A program made the position numbers and the translations under genes. A stretch of DNA of 64,000 nucleotides from Neisseria weixii (GTDB lineage Bacteria > Pseudomonadota > Gammaproteobacteria > Burkholderiales > Neisseriaceae): the NCBI RefSeq assembly GCF_002327085.1, contig NZ_CP023429.1, positions 248,001 through 312,000 of the forward strand. The letters are read 5' to 3'. Shown in pieces: positions 20,640 to 32,324 of this stretch; the first letter of the stretch is position 1, and every line of letters starts with the position of its first letter. The notes beneath the pieces are model-generated. The model searched no databases, was not told the origin of the DNA, and worked only from the letters and a program-made list of their open reading frames with translations.

Positions 20640-21880
20640 TCAGCCTTCGGATTGAATGTCGGGAAAATTCACTTGGCTGTAAAAGCTGCCGTTGATTTGG
20701 GTAACGTTGATGTGGTACATGCGGTAGGCATGGAATAGCCGGCTATCCGGCGGCGTAGGATTGTTCCAAAAATCGGCCAGCTTGCCTTGACAGGTCATGC
20801 CGGGAATATCGTAATGCGCCCGCCCCAACACTTTGACAGGCATATTGTGAATCAAAGCCGATAAGCCGCTGGTACTGTTGATGGTCACCATGCCGATACC
20901 GTGGCGCAGGAAAACCGGTAAAGGAACATCATGCACATAGGTAATGCGGCCTTTGAGCTTGGGGTGTTTTTCACAAAGTGCTTGATGTCGAGGGCGTAGT
21001 CGATAAAACCGCGATCCATCGGGTGATGCTTGATGATGAGGTTTACATCATCAGGCGCATGGTTGGCAAATGAGGTTAATACATGCAATAAGAAGCTGCG
21101 TACTGTGGAGAAATCGCAGTGGATGCGCACTTGGCTGTCGTTGAATACTTGCAGTGGAACGACAAAAAACTTACCGAATTTCCCTGCTTCGATTTGTTTG
21201 GCAAAGTTGGCATCTTCAATCCAGTAATTCAGTCGTTTGAAAATGGAGATAGACCAAAGATTCAAATAGTGGCCGAGATTGGGGGCACGGTGATGGATAT
21301 AATTCGGGTATTTTTTGCGATTGAGATTGGCTCGAATGTAATAACGCGTGGCATTTTTCGCCATAGGCATGAAGCCGCCGGGCACAGGTTTCGGGTCGTG
21401 ATATTCCTGTTTCTCCAGCATAGGAAATCGGGCGTTAAAAAATTCCGCCGTGCGTGGAAGTGGGGAGTATGCATTGACCCCTGATTTTTCTAAGGTGATG
21501 AAAAAAGGGCGGAAATAGCCTTCTTCAAATACCCAAAATGTCACATTGTTTTGATTACAAATTTGACGCGCTAAAAAATGGTAAGGGCGCGTATCGCCAA
21601 AGCAGACCACAGCTTGAATGTCGTGTAGTGTAATGTAGTGTTGGAGGTGGGTTGGAAAGTCGTCGTAAGTGCCCAGATAGGGGGAAGTATGGGCGATGCT
21701 TTCAGGATAGAAATACTCATCGCCGGCATTAAAGTTGAATTTGTGAACGGTTTTTCCGTGGGTAGAGGTCAGCCATGAGGACAAGCGCTGAAAAAAAGCC
21801 CCGACAGGGCCTTGTAACAGCAAAATGCGATCGGCAGTCTCTACCAATTCATGAAGATGGCTTTTAAGAAAACAGTTCAT
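20640..21880 (-). CDS. lipB: Capsule polysaccharide Kdo-transferase LipB/KpsS, one frame break
   Basis: Restored length 413 residues. KpsS/LipB adds the first beta-Kdo to phosphatidylglycerol, beginning the poly-Kdo linker that anchors group 2 capsules. Visible family features: RILLLQGPVGAFF at the start, CFGDTRPYH, FWVFEEGYFRP (about residue 125), then HHPMDRG, ITYVHDVPLP and NSTSGLSAL in the C-terminal donor-binding half. The frame changes near 20976 between DIKHF and EKHPKLKG, consistent with loss of one T. It is paired with lipA, as in N. meningitidis region B. Confidence 0.93.
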
Positions 21881-22050
21881 TGTCGTAATGTATCAAATCG
21901 GTCGTAATATTATTATTGATTATGTAAGTAACTTGCCGTTTGACATCAAAGCAAGCCGTTTATCTAAGAATACGATGGTTTGAGTGTTAGGTAAAGTTTG
22001 AAGGCATTGAATATTATGACTAAAGAATAAAACAATGGGCGGTAAGTTAA
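21881..22050. other. lipA-lipB spacer
   Basis: 170 AT-rich bases between the lipA stop and the lipB start, with no DUS or hairpin that I can see. lipB may be read through from lipA or have its own promoter. Confidence 0.4.
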
Positions 22051-24098
22051 TTATCCCGATAGAGAACGGTATAATTGTTTGATTTTACCGATTTGCTTGC
22101 TTAACCAACTTTTATGTAGTCTGGTGTTGTTTTTTTGCAAAGATTTTTGTGTTTTCAGCACTTCGATGGCGGTGGCGGCATCAATCATGCGGCGTGTGTC
22201 CGGGTGGACATAGCCGGGATAGTAGATTAAGGTGCCGGCGATTAGCTCCCAGAGTTTCAGACAGCGTGTGCGGCGCGGGAGGGTTAAGCGGTCTTCGGTT
22301 AAGCCCCAGCCTGCGTAAAACGGCAGCCCGTAGCACACTACTTTTTTGCCGCGCAACAAAGCTTCAAATCCGGTCAGCGAGGTCATGGTGTGTACTTCAG
22401 CGGCGTATTGCAGGCAGGTGAGAATATCGGCTTCGGGTGCGGTTTGATCGGCATAGCGTGCCATATCTTCCGCACTGATGTGGCCTTTGCGGTTGCCACT
22501 GACTACGTCGGGATGCGGCTTGTAAATGATATAAGCGTCGGGATGGCGTTCGCGCACGGTACGGAGCAAATCCAGATTACGGTAAATTTCGGGCGAACCA
22601 TGCCGGACAGACGCATCATCTTCCACCTGCCCCGGTACGAGAATCACGGTTTGGCAGGTGTCCGGTGGGGTAAACACCTGATTGCCGACATTGTATTTGC
22701 TGATGTGGTGTTCAGTCAGGGTATGTTGCAGCATGGAGGCCGTCTGAAAATCCTGTTCGCTGAAAGCTTGGTTTTGCAAGATATATTCCAAGCGTGACGG
22801 TGTTTCGGCATTGAAATAAATCCCCATATCGTCGGTAACCAAAGACAATGCCGGCACCAAGTTCGATCCCAAACCTACCGAGCGGATAAAACCGTCTTCC
22901 ATCCGCAGCAAGGGCAAACCTCGACTTTGGGCAAAATCAATAATCGCCTGCCTGCCGTTGCCCCAAGCCAGCAGACGCGCATCGGCGGAAAAATCGATGT
23001 TTTCCAGTTTTTTGACCGATTTCACAAATTTCAGACGGCATGAAGGCACATTGAAAAAAGGCTTCATCACTGCCTGTTTCCATAACGACATTCCCACACA
23101 ATACAATTCGCCCCGCAGCTTTTCATTCAAGCGGCGGGCAGCGGCCAGATAATCAATCACATCAAACAGCGTACCGGCCTTGCCTGTATTCGGATTAAGG
23201 TAGCGGCTGTATTGCAGGTAAGCTGCGGCAAACAGCTGCAACAGCGAGCGTGGCGCACGGCGTTTTTGTTCCGCCAGTTTGGCAATATCGGGATGACGGT
23301 CGTCACTTACACCCCAGCCGGCATACCACGGCAAACCGAAGGTCACCAAAGGCTGGCCGCACAATAGGGCTTCAAAGCCCATTTGCGAGGTCACACAATA
23401 CACTTTGTCTACCTTTTGCAGCAGCGAAATCGGATTGATGTCTTCGGCCAACAGGCGCACACGCGGCTGCTGTGCCAAATCAGTAAGGTAACCCTGTTTC
23501 TTACCGGTCAATACATCGGGGTGGGTTTTGACCCAAATTTCCGCATCGGGATTTTCCACTAAGGCCGTCTGAAACATTTGATGGAACGTCGCTTTATCTG
23601 CCCCGCCATATCGAACCGCCATATCGCCGAAGGTTTGATCAATCACCAAAACAATATTTTTGTCCGCCTGCACAAGGCCGTCTGAAAAATCCGGTGCATG
23701 GTTGTATTTAGACAAACGGTGCGCCAAAATCAAATCGATAGCCTGCTGCGCTTGGGCAAGCATTTCAGACGGCGTATCTGCGGCCAAAATCAACTGTTCC
23801 AAACGTGAAGGGCTGGTTGTGTCGTAATAAATGCCGATATCGTCGTACACCAGAGAAAACGGCGGATAACCGGCCACGCCTAAGCCCAGTGAGCGCAAAA
23901 AGCCGTCTTCCAATGCCACAAACAGTAAGCCGTGTGATTGTGCAAAAGCACGTGTTTTATGGGTGGTCGGGCGTAGGCCCCAACCGATAACCGTTTCCGT
24001 ATGTTGGCTTCTTTTTGAATGGTGTACTCAGGCAGAAAATCCGTAAGATTGGGAATCTTACGGATGCCGCAGGATGGGATGTAAGCGTTTTTTGCCAT
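22051..24098 (-). CDS. lipA: Capsule polysaccharide Kdo-transferase LipA/KpsC, one frame break
   Basis: Restored length 682 residues. KpsC extends the poly-Kdo linker with alternating beta linkages using two glycosyltransferase modules. The duplication is visible: ALEDGFLRSLGLG in the first half and RMEDGFIRSVGLG in the second. VKTHPDVLTGKKQGYL likewise matches YKPHPDVVSGNRKGHI, and FEALLCGQPLVTFGLPWYAGWG matches FEALLRGKKVVCYGLPFYAGWG. The start at 24098 (MAKNAYIPSCGIRKIPNL) matches the family N-terminus. The frame changes near 23997 before VIGWGLRPTTHKTRAF, consistent with one missing base. It acts with LipB at the inner membrane. Confidence 0.94.
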
Positions 24099-24223
24099 AT
24101 GGATTTTTTCTTGGGGAGATGAAAAGGTTTCAGACGGCCTGATCAGCATAAAACCGTTGGAACACTATTCTACCGAAAAAACAAAGGCGGGTGCATCCCC
24201 GCCTTGATTCATGGTGTTATTGC

Positions 24224-24763
24224 TTAGAACGTTACCGCTTCGGCGAGTACCTTACCCGCCAAATCCTTGGCCGATAAACTTGGTGCACCCAATAAGGGCC
24301 AATCGATTCCGACAGTAGCATCATTCCAAATCAAAGAATGTTCTGCATTCGGGTTGTAATAATCGGTGCATTTATAGACAAATTCCGCCTCATCGCTCAA
24401 CACATAAAAGCCGTGGGCAAAACCTTCCGGCACCCATAATTGGCGTTTGTTGTCTGCCGATAAAATCTCGCCGGCCCAGTGGCCGAACGTAGGGCTGTTG
24501 CGGCGCATATCCACGGCGACATCAAAGACTTCACCCGATACCACACGCACCAGTTTGCCTTGGGTGTTTTCGGTTTGATAGTGTAAACCGCGTAACACGC
24601 CTTGGGTGGATTTACTGTGGTTTTCCTGCACAAAAGTGCGGTCGGCCACATTTTGGCGGAACCATTCATCGCGGAAGGTTTCCATAAAAAAACCGCGCTC
24701 GTCACCAAAAACTTTGGGTTCGAGCAGTTTGACATCGGGGATACGGGTGTCGATGATATTCAT
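24224..24763 (-). CDS. rfbC: dTDP-4-dehydrorhamnose 3,5-epimerase
   Basis: 179 residues, intact. Cupin-fold epimerase of the dTDP-rhamnose pathway. Family motifs: KVFGDERGFFMETF, QENHSKSTQGVLRGLHYQ (catalytic His region), KLVRVVSGEVFDVAVDMR, and WVPEGFAHGFYVLSD (about residues 110-125). Two adjacent ATGs are possible; 24763 gives MNIIDTRIPDV, as in neisserial homologues. It belongs to region D with rfbA and rfbB. No rfbD is present, as in meningococcal region D, so L-rhamnose may not be the final product. Confidence 0.95.
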   Translation of the reverse strand: MNIIDTRIPDVKLLEPKVFGDERGFFMETFRDEWFRQNVADRTFVQENHSKSTQGVLRGLHYQTENTQGKLVRVVSGEVFDVAVDMRRNSPTFGHWAGEILSADNKRQLWVPEGFAHGFYVLSDEAEFVYKCTDYYNPNAEHSLIWNDATVGIDWPLLGAPSLSAKDLAGKVLAEAVTF

Positions 24764-24823
24764 CATATTTTCCTAAAAACTAAAAAAGCGTTTCAGACGG
24801 CCTCAAAATTGGTAAAACAGCTT

Positions 24824-25017
24824 GAGACCTTTGAAAACTCCTTCAAAGCCAGCACATACAAAACCGACGTCATTCCCGCGCAGGCGGGAATCCATTTTTC
24901 AGCATAGCCAGCTGTTGAAAAAATAGGTTTCTTAGATGTCTCAATGGATTCCCGCCTGCGCGGGAATGACGGCCTTTAGGGTTTTTATTGGTTGTTCATG
25001 AGTTTTACAAAGGTCTC
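24824..25017. repeat. 194-bp MITE-like element, type 1, copy B (with paired dRS3)
   Basis: Ends GAGACCTTTGAAAAC and TTTTACAAAGGTCTC. dRS3 units at 24872-24891 and 24948-24967. It is inserted between rfbC and rfbA and ends six bases from the rfbA stop, splitting the rfbBAC cluster. Confidence 0.8.
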
Positions 25018-25023
25018 GGCTTG

Positions 25024-25898
25024 TTAATCTTTGCCAACCAAGCGCAATAAATATTGGCCATATTCGTTTTTACACATTGGCATCGCTAAGGTTCTGACTT
25101 CTTCACTGCTTAACCAGCCATTACGCCAAGCAATTTCTTCCAAACACGCTACTTGTAAGTTCTGAATGTTTTCAATGGTTTCTACAAATGCAGCCGCTTC
25201 CAGCAGACTGGCGTGTGTGCCGGTGTCAAGCCAAGCGAAACCGCGGCCGAGCAGTTGGACATTGAGAGAGCCGTCGTCCAAATACATTTGATTTAAGGTG
25301 GTGATTTCCAATTCGCCGCGTTCAGACGGCCTTACTTGCTTGGCAAACTCCACCACGCGGTTATCGTAGAAATAGAGGCCGGTGACCGCCCAATCAGATT
25401 TAGGTTGTTTGGGTTTTTCTTCAATTGACAGGGCTTTGAAATTATCGTCAAACTCAACCACACCGAAACGTTCAGGATCTTTTACTTGGTAGCCGAACAC
25501 GGCAGCGCCTTTGGTTTTGACAAATTCCGCAGCTTCCTTGAGCGATTGGCTGAAATGCTGGCCGTAGAAGATATTGTCGCCCAATACCAAGCATACCGAA
25601 TCACCGCCGATGAATTTTTCACCAATTAAAAATGCCTGTGCCAAACCGTCGGGGCTGGGTTGGATGGCGTAGGAAATTTGAATACCGAAATCGCTGCCGT
25701 CACCGAGCAGACGGCGGAAAGCATCGTTGTCTTCCGGTGTGGTAATGACCAACACATCACGGATTCCGGCCAACATCAACACCGACAAGGGTAATAAATC
25801 ATCGGTTTGTTATATACCGGCAGCAATTGCTTCGATACGCCGCGGGTAATCGGGTAAAGGCGGGTACCGCTGCCGCCTGCAAGAATAATGCCTTTCAT
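25024..25898 (-). CDS. rfbA: Glucose-1-phosphate thymidylyltransferase, one frame break
   Basis: Restored length 291 residues. It makes dTDP-glucose from dTTP and glucose-1-phosphate. The start [33 protein letters not shown] is split by my 20-residue limit but is fully readable from 25898: the nucleotide-binding loop GGSGTRLYP is present. Further motifs: [22 protein letters not shown] (metal-binding Asp), [10 protein letters not shown], and [13 protein letters not shown]. The frame changes near 25789 between MIYYP and [11 protein letters not shown], consistent with one missing C. RfbA/RmlA family, region D. Confidence 0.95.
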
Positions 25899-25966
25899 CA
25901 GCCTGCTTTCCTTATGTAGTTTGTGTTCAGACGGCCTTAATGCCGTCTGAACGTGTTTTTTTATTT

Positions 25967-26109
25967 AAGGCCTTTGCAAAGCCCCGGATTTGAGTACGGT
26001 TCGAAGTTAGAACAGCACAGAAAGCGCAGACCTATCATCAAGACAGGCAAGATTTCGGGCAGCACCTAACGGAGAAATGCGCCAAAGATGGAGGGTTTGC
26101 AAAGGTTTC
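25967..26109. repeat. 143-bp MITE-like element, type 2, copy 2
   Basis: Exactly the same length as the element at 3217-3359 and its reverse complement in sequence family. Ends AAGGCCTTTGCAAAG and TTTGCAAAGGTTTC. It lies between rfbA and rfbB, ending just before the rfbB stop. No ORF. Confidence 0.7.
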
Positions 26110-26112
26110 TAT

Positions 26113-27172
26113 TTAATTGCCTAAGCGTTCACGGTTGTAGCTGCCGTCTAACACGTGCGACCACCAAGTTTTATTGTTTAAATACCATTCCACTGTTTTG
26201 CGAATGCCGCTTTCAAAAGTTTCCTTCGGCTGCCAACCCAACTCACGGCCGATTTTGGCGGCATCAATCGCATAGCGCACATCATGGCCGGGGCGGTCTT
26301 TCACATAAGTAATCAAATCTTCATAACGCGCTACACCTTGCGGTTTGTTCGGCACCAATTCTTCCAACAGGGTGCAAATGGTGCGCACCACTTCGATATT
26401 GGCTTTTTCATTGTGCCCCCGATATTGTACGTTTCGCCGATTTCACCTTCTGTGACCACTTGATACAGCGCACGCGCATGATCTTCGACATAGAGCCAAT
26501 CGCGAATCTGCATACCGTCGCCATACACCGGCAGCGGTTTGCCATCAAGCGCATTCAGAATCATCAGCGGAATCAGTTTTTCAGGGAAATGATAAGGGCC
26601 GTAGTTGTTGGAACAATTGGTTACGATGGTTGGCAGACCGTAAGTGCGCAGCCATGCGCGCACCAAATGGTCGCTGGAGGCTTTTGAAGCCGAATAAGGG
26701 CTGGAAGGGCGTAGGGCGTGGTTTCGGTGAACAAATCATCCGTGCCGTGCAAATCGCCATACACTTCATCAGTCGAAATATGATGGAAACGGAAAGCCGC
26801 TTTTTTTTCAGACGGCATATTCTGCCAATACGCGCGCGCTGCTTCCAAAAGCGTATAAGTGCCCACAATATTGGTTTCGATAAATGCCGCAGGACCATCA
26901 ATGCTGCGGTCGACATGGCTTTCTGCCGCCAAGTGCATCACCGCATCAGGCTGATGTTCGGCAAATACACGGTTCAGCGCCGCGCGGTCGCAAATATCGA
27001 CTTGCTCAAACGCATAGCACGGATGATGGGACACAGGTTCCAGCGATTCCAGATTACCCGCATAAGTGAGTTTGTCCACATTCACCACTGCATCTTGCGT
27101 GTCGTTGATAATATGGCGCACAACCGCCGAACCGATAAAACCGGCGCCGCCGGTGACAAGGATTTTTTTCAT
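26113..27172 (-). CDS. rfbB: dTDP-glucose 4,6-dehydratase, two frame breaks
   Basis: Restored length 353 residues. Extended SDR enzyme converting dTDP-glucose to the 4-keto-6-deoxy sugar. Motifs: [18 protein letters not shown] (NAD-binding), [21 protein letters not shown] (catalytic Thr-Asp-Glu), the Tyr-x3-Lys region [12 protein letters not shown] reconstructed across the first break, [16 protein letters not shown], and [11 protein letters not shown] near the C-terminus. The frame changes near 26706 and 26417; both lie in C/G runs and fit single-base losses. It follows galE in the leftward operon. Confidence 0.95.
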
Positions 27173-27286
27173 GATCGAGACAATTAAAATATTGTGATAG
27201 ATAAGTAATAATATACTGATTATCTTATTTTATCAAAAATTAACAAAGGCCGTCTGAAACTTCAGACAGTCTCTCAATGGAATGGC

Positions 27287-28303
27287 TTAATCATCATAGC
27301 CATTCGGATTATTACTCACCCAGCGCCATGAATCTTCCATCATTTGGGTTAAACCAAATTGCGCTTTCCAGCCGATTTGCGATTCAGTAAACGCAGGATC
27401 GGCAAAGCAAACGGCAATATCACCATCGCGGCGCGGGTTGATTTGATAAGGAATATCCAAGCCGGAAGCTGCTTCAAAAGCCTTAACCATATCCAAAACA
27501 GAATAACCGTTGCCCGTGCCCAAATTATAAATATGTACGCCTGATTCTTTTGCTTTAGCTTGCATGGCCTTCAAATGACCACCGGCCAAATCAACCACAT
27601 GGATATAATCGCGTACGCCCGTGCCGTCGGGTGTAGGATAGTCATCGCCGAATACCGACAAATAAGGCAGCTTGCCTGAAGCCACTTGGCAGATATAAGG
27701 CAGCAGATTATTTGGAATACCATTAGGGTATTCACCAATCAAACCACTTTTGTGCGCACCAGCCGGATTAAAATAACGCAGTAAAATCACACTCCAGCGT
27801 GGATCCGATTTTTGAATGTCGGCCAAAATCCGCTCGACCATATATTTGGACGTGCCGTAAGGATTGGTGGTACCGCCGACGGACATATCTTCCGTAATCG
27901 GTGTACGTGCCGGGTCGCCGTAAACGGTAGCCGACGAGCTGAACACGATGCTGAACACGCCTGCCTTAGCCATTTCTTCGGCCAAAATCAGGCTGCCCGA
28001 TACGTTGTAATCGTAATATTTCATCGGCAGTACATTGCTTTCACCCACTGCTTTTAAGCCGGCAAAATGCATCACCGTTTCAATTTTGTGTTCGGCAAAA
28101 ATCTTTTGCAGCATGGCACGGTCGCGGATATCGCCTTGGTAAAAAGTGATATCTTTACCGGTAATTTCTTTTAAGCGCGGCAGAATCTTGGCACTGGAGT
28201 TGCACAGATTATCGAGAATCACGACATCGTAGTCTGCTTCAATTAGTGAAACGGCAGTGTGCGAGCCGATAAAGCCGGTGCCCCCTGTGATGAGAATGGT
28301 CAT
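27287..28303 (-). CDS. galE: UDP-glucose 4-epimerase
   Basis: 338 residues, intact. Interconverts UDP-glucose and UDP-galactose (or the GlcNAc/GalNAc forms in some homologues). Motifs: [46 protein letters not shown] (catalytic Tyr-x3-Lys, about residue 148), RYFNPAGAH and [13 protein letters not shown]. In the meningococcus galE lies in region D and serves lipooligosaccharide and capsule. Here it is between the region-A synthesis genes and rfbB. Confidence 0.96.
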   Translation of the reverse strand: MTILITGGTGFIGSHTAVSLIEADYDVVILDNLCNSSAKILPRLKEITGKDITFYQGDIRDRAMLQKIFAEHKIETVMHFAGLKAVGESNVLPMKYYDYNVSGSLILAEEMAKAGVFSIVFSSSATVYGDPARTPITEDMSVGGTTNPYGTSKYMVERILADIQKSDPRWSVILLRYFNPAGAHKSGLIGEYPNGIPNNLLPYICQVASGKLPYLSVFGDDYPTPDGTGVRDYIHVVDLAGGHLKAMQAKAKESGVHIYNLGTGNGYSVLDMVKAFEAASGLDIPYQINPRRDGDIAVCFADPAFTESQIGWKAQFGLTQMMEDSWRWVSNNPNGYDD

Positions 28304-28350
28304 TGTTTTTCCTTGTTACAATTTTAGGTTATGCCGTCTGAACTGCTTAA

Positions 28351-31196
28351 CTACATAAAATCTTGGTATTTATCAGTTAAATGTTGCAATATGGAGTTAT
28401 TTACTTTTTTACCTTGCTGATACAAATCGGTTTTTCTAAAAGTATTGTTCCAAACGTGCATGGCATACATATTATTGGATAAATTACGCTCATCGAAGTT
28501 TTGATCTAGAAGCATTCTTCTCGTCTGTATGGCGTTTAAGCCATAAAAGTAATAATAAGGTTTGGCAAACTTATCCAAGTTGAAATAAAGCAAGGCTTTC
28601 GTTAAACCTGTGGGGCCGCTTGATTCACCCCAAAGCGTATGTTCGCGGCCCAAACCTTTTTCAATGCGTTTCTGTTTTCGTTCAATATCCTGCACCGTAT
28701 CCCAAGGTAAAATCTGATTAGGGTTTTGGCTCATAAACTCCATCAACTCCACCAAATGATGATGGGCGGGAAATTTCAATACCGCATTGGCTACAGCATG
28801 GCCTTCATAGCCGAATACATAATCTTCTTTCGTAAAATCAAACGGTTTTAAGCAGATTTCATCCATATCCACCCAGTAGCCGCTCTTCATGGCAATCATT
28901 TTCCATCTGAACCAATCTGAGAAGTGGGCGGGTGAACCGTGTGAATAGAAAATATCTTTTTCGGGCAAGATCTCATTGCCGTCTTTAACAATCACGCCTT
29001 TGGGGATATTTTTCAAATCCTGGTAAGTATATAAATGCACTTCGTGGCCGTGATACAGGTAAGATGCCAAACACAGTTGCTGGACGATGCCCAAGTCCTT
29101 GCCAATCCATAAAGACTGGATAGTGTCTTTTACGATAGGTGAGCTATTTTCCGTATCAAATTGTTTTTTATCTAAATAATCAAACCAAGAAGAGAATCTG
29201 AGCGCATCAATCTCTGCCAGTTTTGAGCGGCCGGACACAAACAGATCTTTGGCTTCTTTGTTCAGATTTTGCGACAGTTTTTCATGAATTAAGATATTCA
29301 AAGGTTTATTGTCGGTTGTGCTATTTCTTAATGCTGCTGTTACGGTATTTTCGGATTTAATCCATTTTTCCCTATATAAATTCCAATACTTAATTGTTTC
29401 ATCATAGTTATTAAGGCATTGGCTGATTTTTGCCAATTGCGCCAATGAAGCATATGGTGAGTTGCTGCTTGGGTTGGGCAGGTTCTGTTTATGATAGGCC
29501 AAAACATCTTCGTATAAGCCCAAGCTTTGTTTTAAATAAATAACATGATGCTCATTGTTTTTATCCTTGCCAAATCTGTTGCAGTAGGTTTCGTAATAAG
29601 GATAAGCCGTATCAAAATCAAAATTTTGACACATCGTTACTGCCAAATATCTATGTGCCAGCTCAAGATCCGGGAATTTATCGGCAAATTCATGACCATA
29701 CTGAATAGCTTTATCTATCTGATTATCTCCCTTTAAACTGGTAATTTGTAAGGCATAAGATACCGGCAAATTTGGGAATGCCTGAAACAGTTTTTCTGCA
29801 AATATGGCTGCTGATTTCCAATCCTGCTCGTATTGATAGACATTAACCAATCCCTCCAATCCCCGATGGCTTTTTGGGGATAATTTTTGCAGCATTTTAA
29901 ATTCATTTCTTGCTTCTTCGTAGAGAGACAGGTTTTTATAAGCATGACCAGCCCACCAATAGCTGTGCCATAAATCTGGAAAACGCTCTCTGAATTTATA
30001 GGACCTTGAAATTACTTCTTCCCAACGGCCTTGTTGCTGGGCGACATTAACCATACCTTCCAAGCCGTGGTGCAGATGTGGCAGCTTTTCAGTCATTAAT
30101 TGAAATTGTGCTTCTGCTTTATCATATTGTTTTAGATTTTTATAAGCTTGTCCCGCCCACCAATATCCTTGCCACATATCGGGCTTCATTTTTTGCAATT
30201 GAATGGAATATGCAGCGGCCTTTTCCCAATTCTTTTGCTGGTTGGCAAGTTCTGCCAAACGTTGTATTTCTCTAGAGTCTTTCGAGAAATCTTCTGTCAT
30301 TGATTGAATTGGTTTCCCGGTATTTATCAGTATGCAAGCATTGCGGTTTTCTACCTTTAATTGTTTATCCAACTTTTCAGTAAAGATTTTGTTGCCGTAT
30401 GCCAGCGAGACATACAAGTCATAAATTCCTAGTTCGAACTGGTAGGTTTCAATGCCTTTTAGCCCAGTGTGGCAAAATAACTGGCATTATAATCACTTGT
30501 CGGGTTTCCGATTTTGAATCCGAGATTGTTTTTGCGCACTTGTCCCAGCTCAAACACATATTGGCGTTGGGTGATTAGTTTTTGGGCAATTAGATAATAC
30601 TTGCCTTGTGTAAAGTTGCTTAATGGTGCATCAGGAACGATAAACTCGCCTTCAACATGAAAAACCGTACCCTTGGTCCAAGAGTTTTCTATACTGATAT
30701 GGCTGTTTGCCGGCGCATTGCTGCCGAAAATGTCTTTTTTTGCAAGGTAAACTTTGCCGCTCTCTTCAAATAAGCGGCATTCGAAAAAATCATCCGCCGT
30801 ATGCTTGTCCAAATTCACGCTTGCCATTACCAAACCGGTGTAGTTGCGGACATTTTTATCGGGCGAAACGGAAATTTGGATTTCATAAATGCCGTCGTTT
30901 AAGAAACCGATATCGATGCCTTTAAAACCTATGGTTGCCGTACCGGCTGCCGTATAGTTGTAATTTTTGCCATTGTGAGGTTGGTTTGCCAATTCACGTT
31001 TGGGCACTGTTCCCAGTTCAAATTCTGCTTCACAGTCATTGAGTAAGTTTCTGAATTTGATATGTTTGTGCAAATAGCGATAGTCAGGAGCATCATAGCC
31101 TTGTAAATAGGCAAGTCCTTCGATAAAGAAAATAGTTTTAGCTATCCAGATTTTCTCAATTTTATTGATCGGAATGTGCTTGGTTGGGAAATTCAT
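28351..31196 (-). CDS. Large capsule glycosyltransferase: duplicated beta domain, TPRs, GT32-like domain; one frame break
   Basis: Restored length about 948 residues. N-terminal part: a repeated beta-rich module, with FELG at about residues 59-62 and again at 215-218, each followed after about 20-30 residues by AT(I/L)G(F/L)KGI and GIY. Middle (about 300-590): TPR-type helices, including the near-identical YWWAGQAYKNL and YWWAGHAYKNL. C-terminal part (about 690-800): SLWIGKDLG, HGHEVHLYTY, FSDWFRWKMIA and YWVDMDEICLKP, the DXD-containing core of GT32/Och1-like transferases. The frame changes near 30463 (TLG then LKGIETYQFELG), consistent with one missing C. Product probably adds a sugar to the capsule repeat; the specificity is not readable. 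Confidence 0.75.
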
Positions 31197-31273
31197 AGTA
31201 AAACCTCAGTTAAATATTTTTTAATGAGTAAAACGGTTGTGTCGGTTGGCAGGCCTTGTTTTTCAGACGGCCA

Positions 31274-32313
31274 TTAAATCCGTTGTTTAATTTTCAGTTC
31301 ATCTTGAAAGGTTTGTGACAAAATCTGTGCGGTATACATAAATTTTTCTTTGTTACCTGCGACTAATGCATCCAAACAAGCCCGGATCAGGCTGTTGGTT
31401 ACCAAACGTGTGTAAATATATTTTTTGTGCTTTTGAATAAAGTCTAAGGCCGTCTGAAAAATTTCTTCTTTTTCGTCTTCGTTATAAAACACAAATTCAC
31501 GCAGATAAATCAGTAAATCATGGTTCATATAAAATGCGATTTGATAGGCTTTGCGTAGTTCCGGAATATATTGCCACAAGCTATTGATGGCAGCCATGCG
31601 TCCTTGAAAATTACTCACGGATTTGGTTGTGGTGATGGTGGTTTGGCTGCCGTAAATCAGCCAGACATACACGCGGGTGTCAATCAGGCCGATACGGCCG
31701 AGTTTGGAATAAAGCTTGGCGGTGAAAAGTTTGTCTTCGTATAAGCCGGGCTCAAAATAGAGAACCAAGTCTTTAAGCATTTGCACTTTATAGAGCTTGT
31801 TGGTGGACAAGGTGTCATCAAACAGGGAAAGGCGGTTGGCGAATGTGCTGATTTTTGGGGCTTTATACAAACTGCGAAACCATTCGCTTTCCATACCGCT
31901 TTCAAAATCTTTGCGCACGGTTACGCCCGACACACAGTCGAGCTGGTGCTTTTCGGCATAGGCCAATAATTTTCCTAGTGCGTCGGGGCAGATCAGATCG
32001 TCTGAATCCAAAAAGAAAATATATTCGCCTTTGGCATGGCGGATGCCGAAATTGCGTGTCAGCCCAAGCCTTCGTTATCTTTATAAAAATAACGGAAGCG
32101 CGGGTCGTTGAATTCTTTTACGATGTCTTCCACCGTTACGGTGTGGCCGTCATCAACAATCATTACGTCGAGATTGGTGTATTGCGACGCTTGAATAGAC
32201 TTTAGTGTTGCCGGTAGGGTGGTACGCGAGTTGTAGCAAGGCACGAGTATGGAAATAGTGGGCGATTTGCCGGTTTTTTTGGTTTTTCTTAAGAATTTAT
32301 CAAGAAAGCTCAT
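31274..32313 (-). CDS. Glycosyltransferase family 2 protein, one frame break
   Basis: Restored length 346 residues. GT-A fold: ISILVPCYNSRTTLPATL (about residues 19-36), VMIVDDGH (nucleotide-binding Asp), DNEGLGLTRNFG across the break, and YIFFLDSDDL (DXD, about residues 95-104). The C-terminal half resembles capsule and teichoic acid GT2 enzymes. The frame changes near 32063, consistent with one missing C. It starts 11 bp after the polymerase gene, so it is probably co-transcribed. Donor and acceptor unknown. Confidence 0.85.
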
Positions 32314-32324
32314 GTTGTTTTCCC

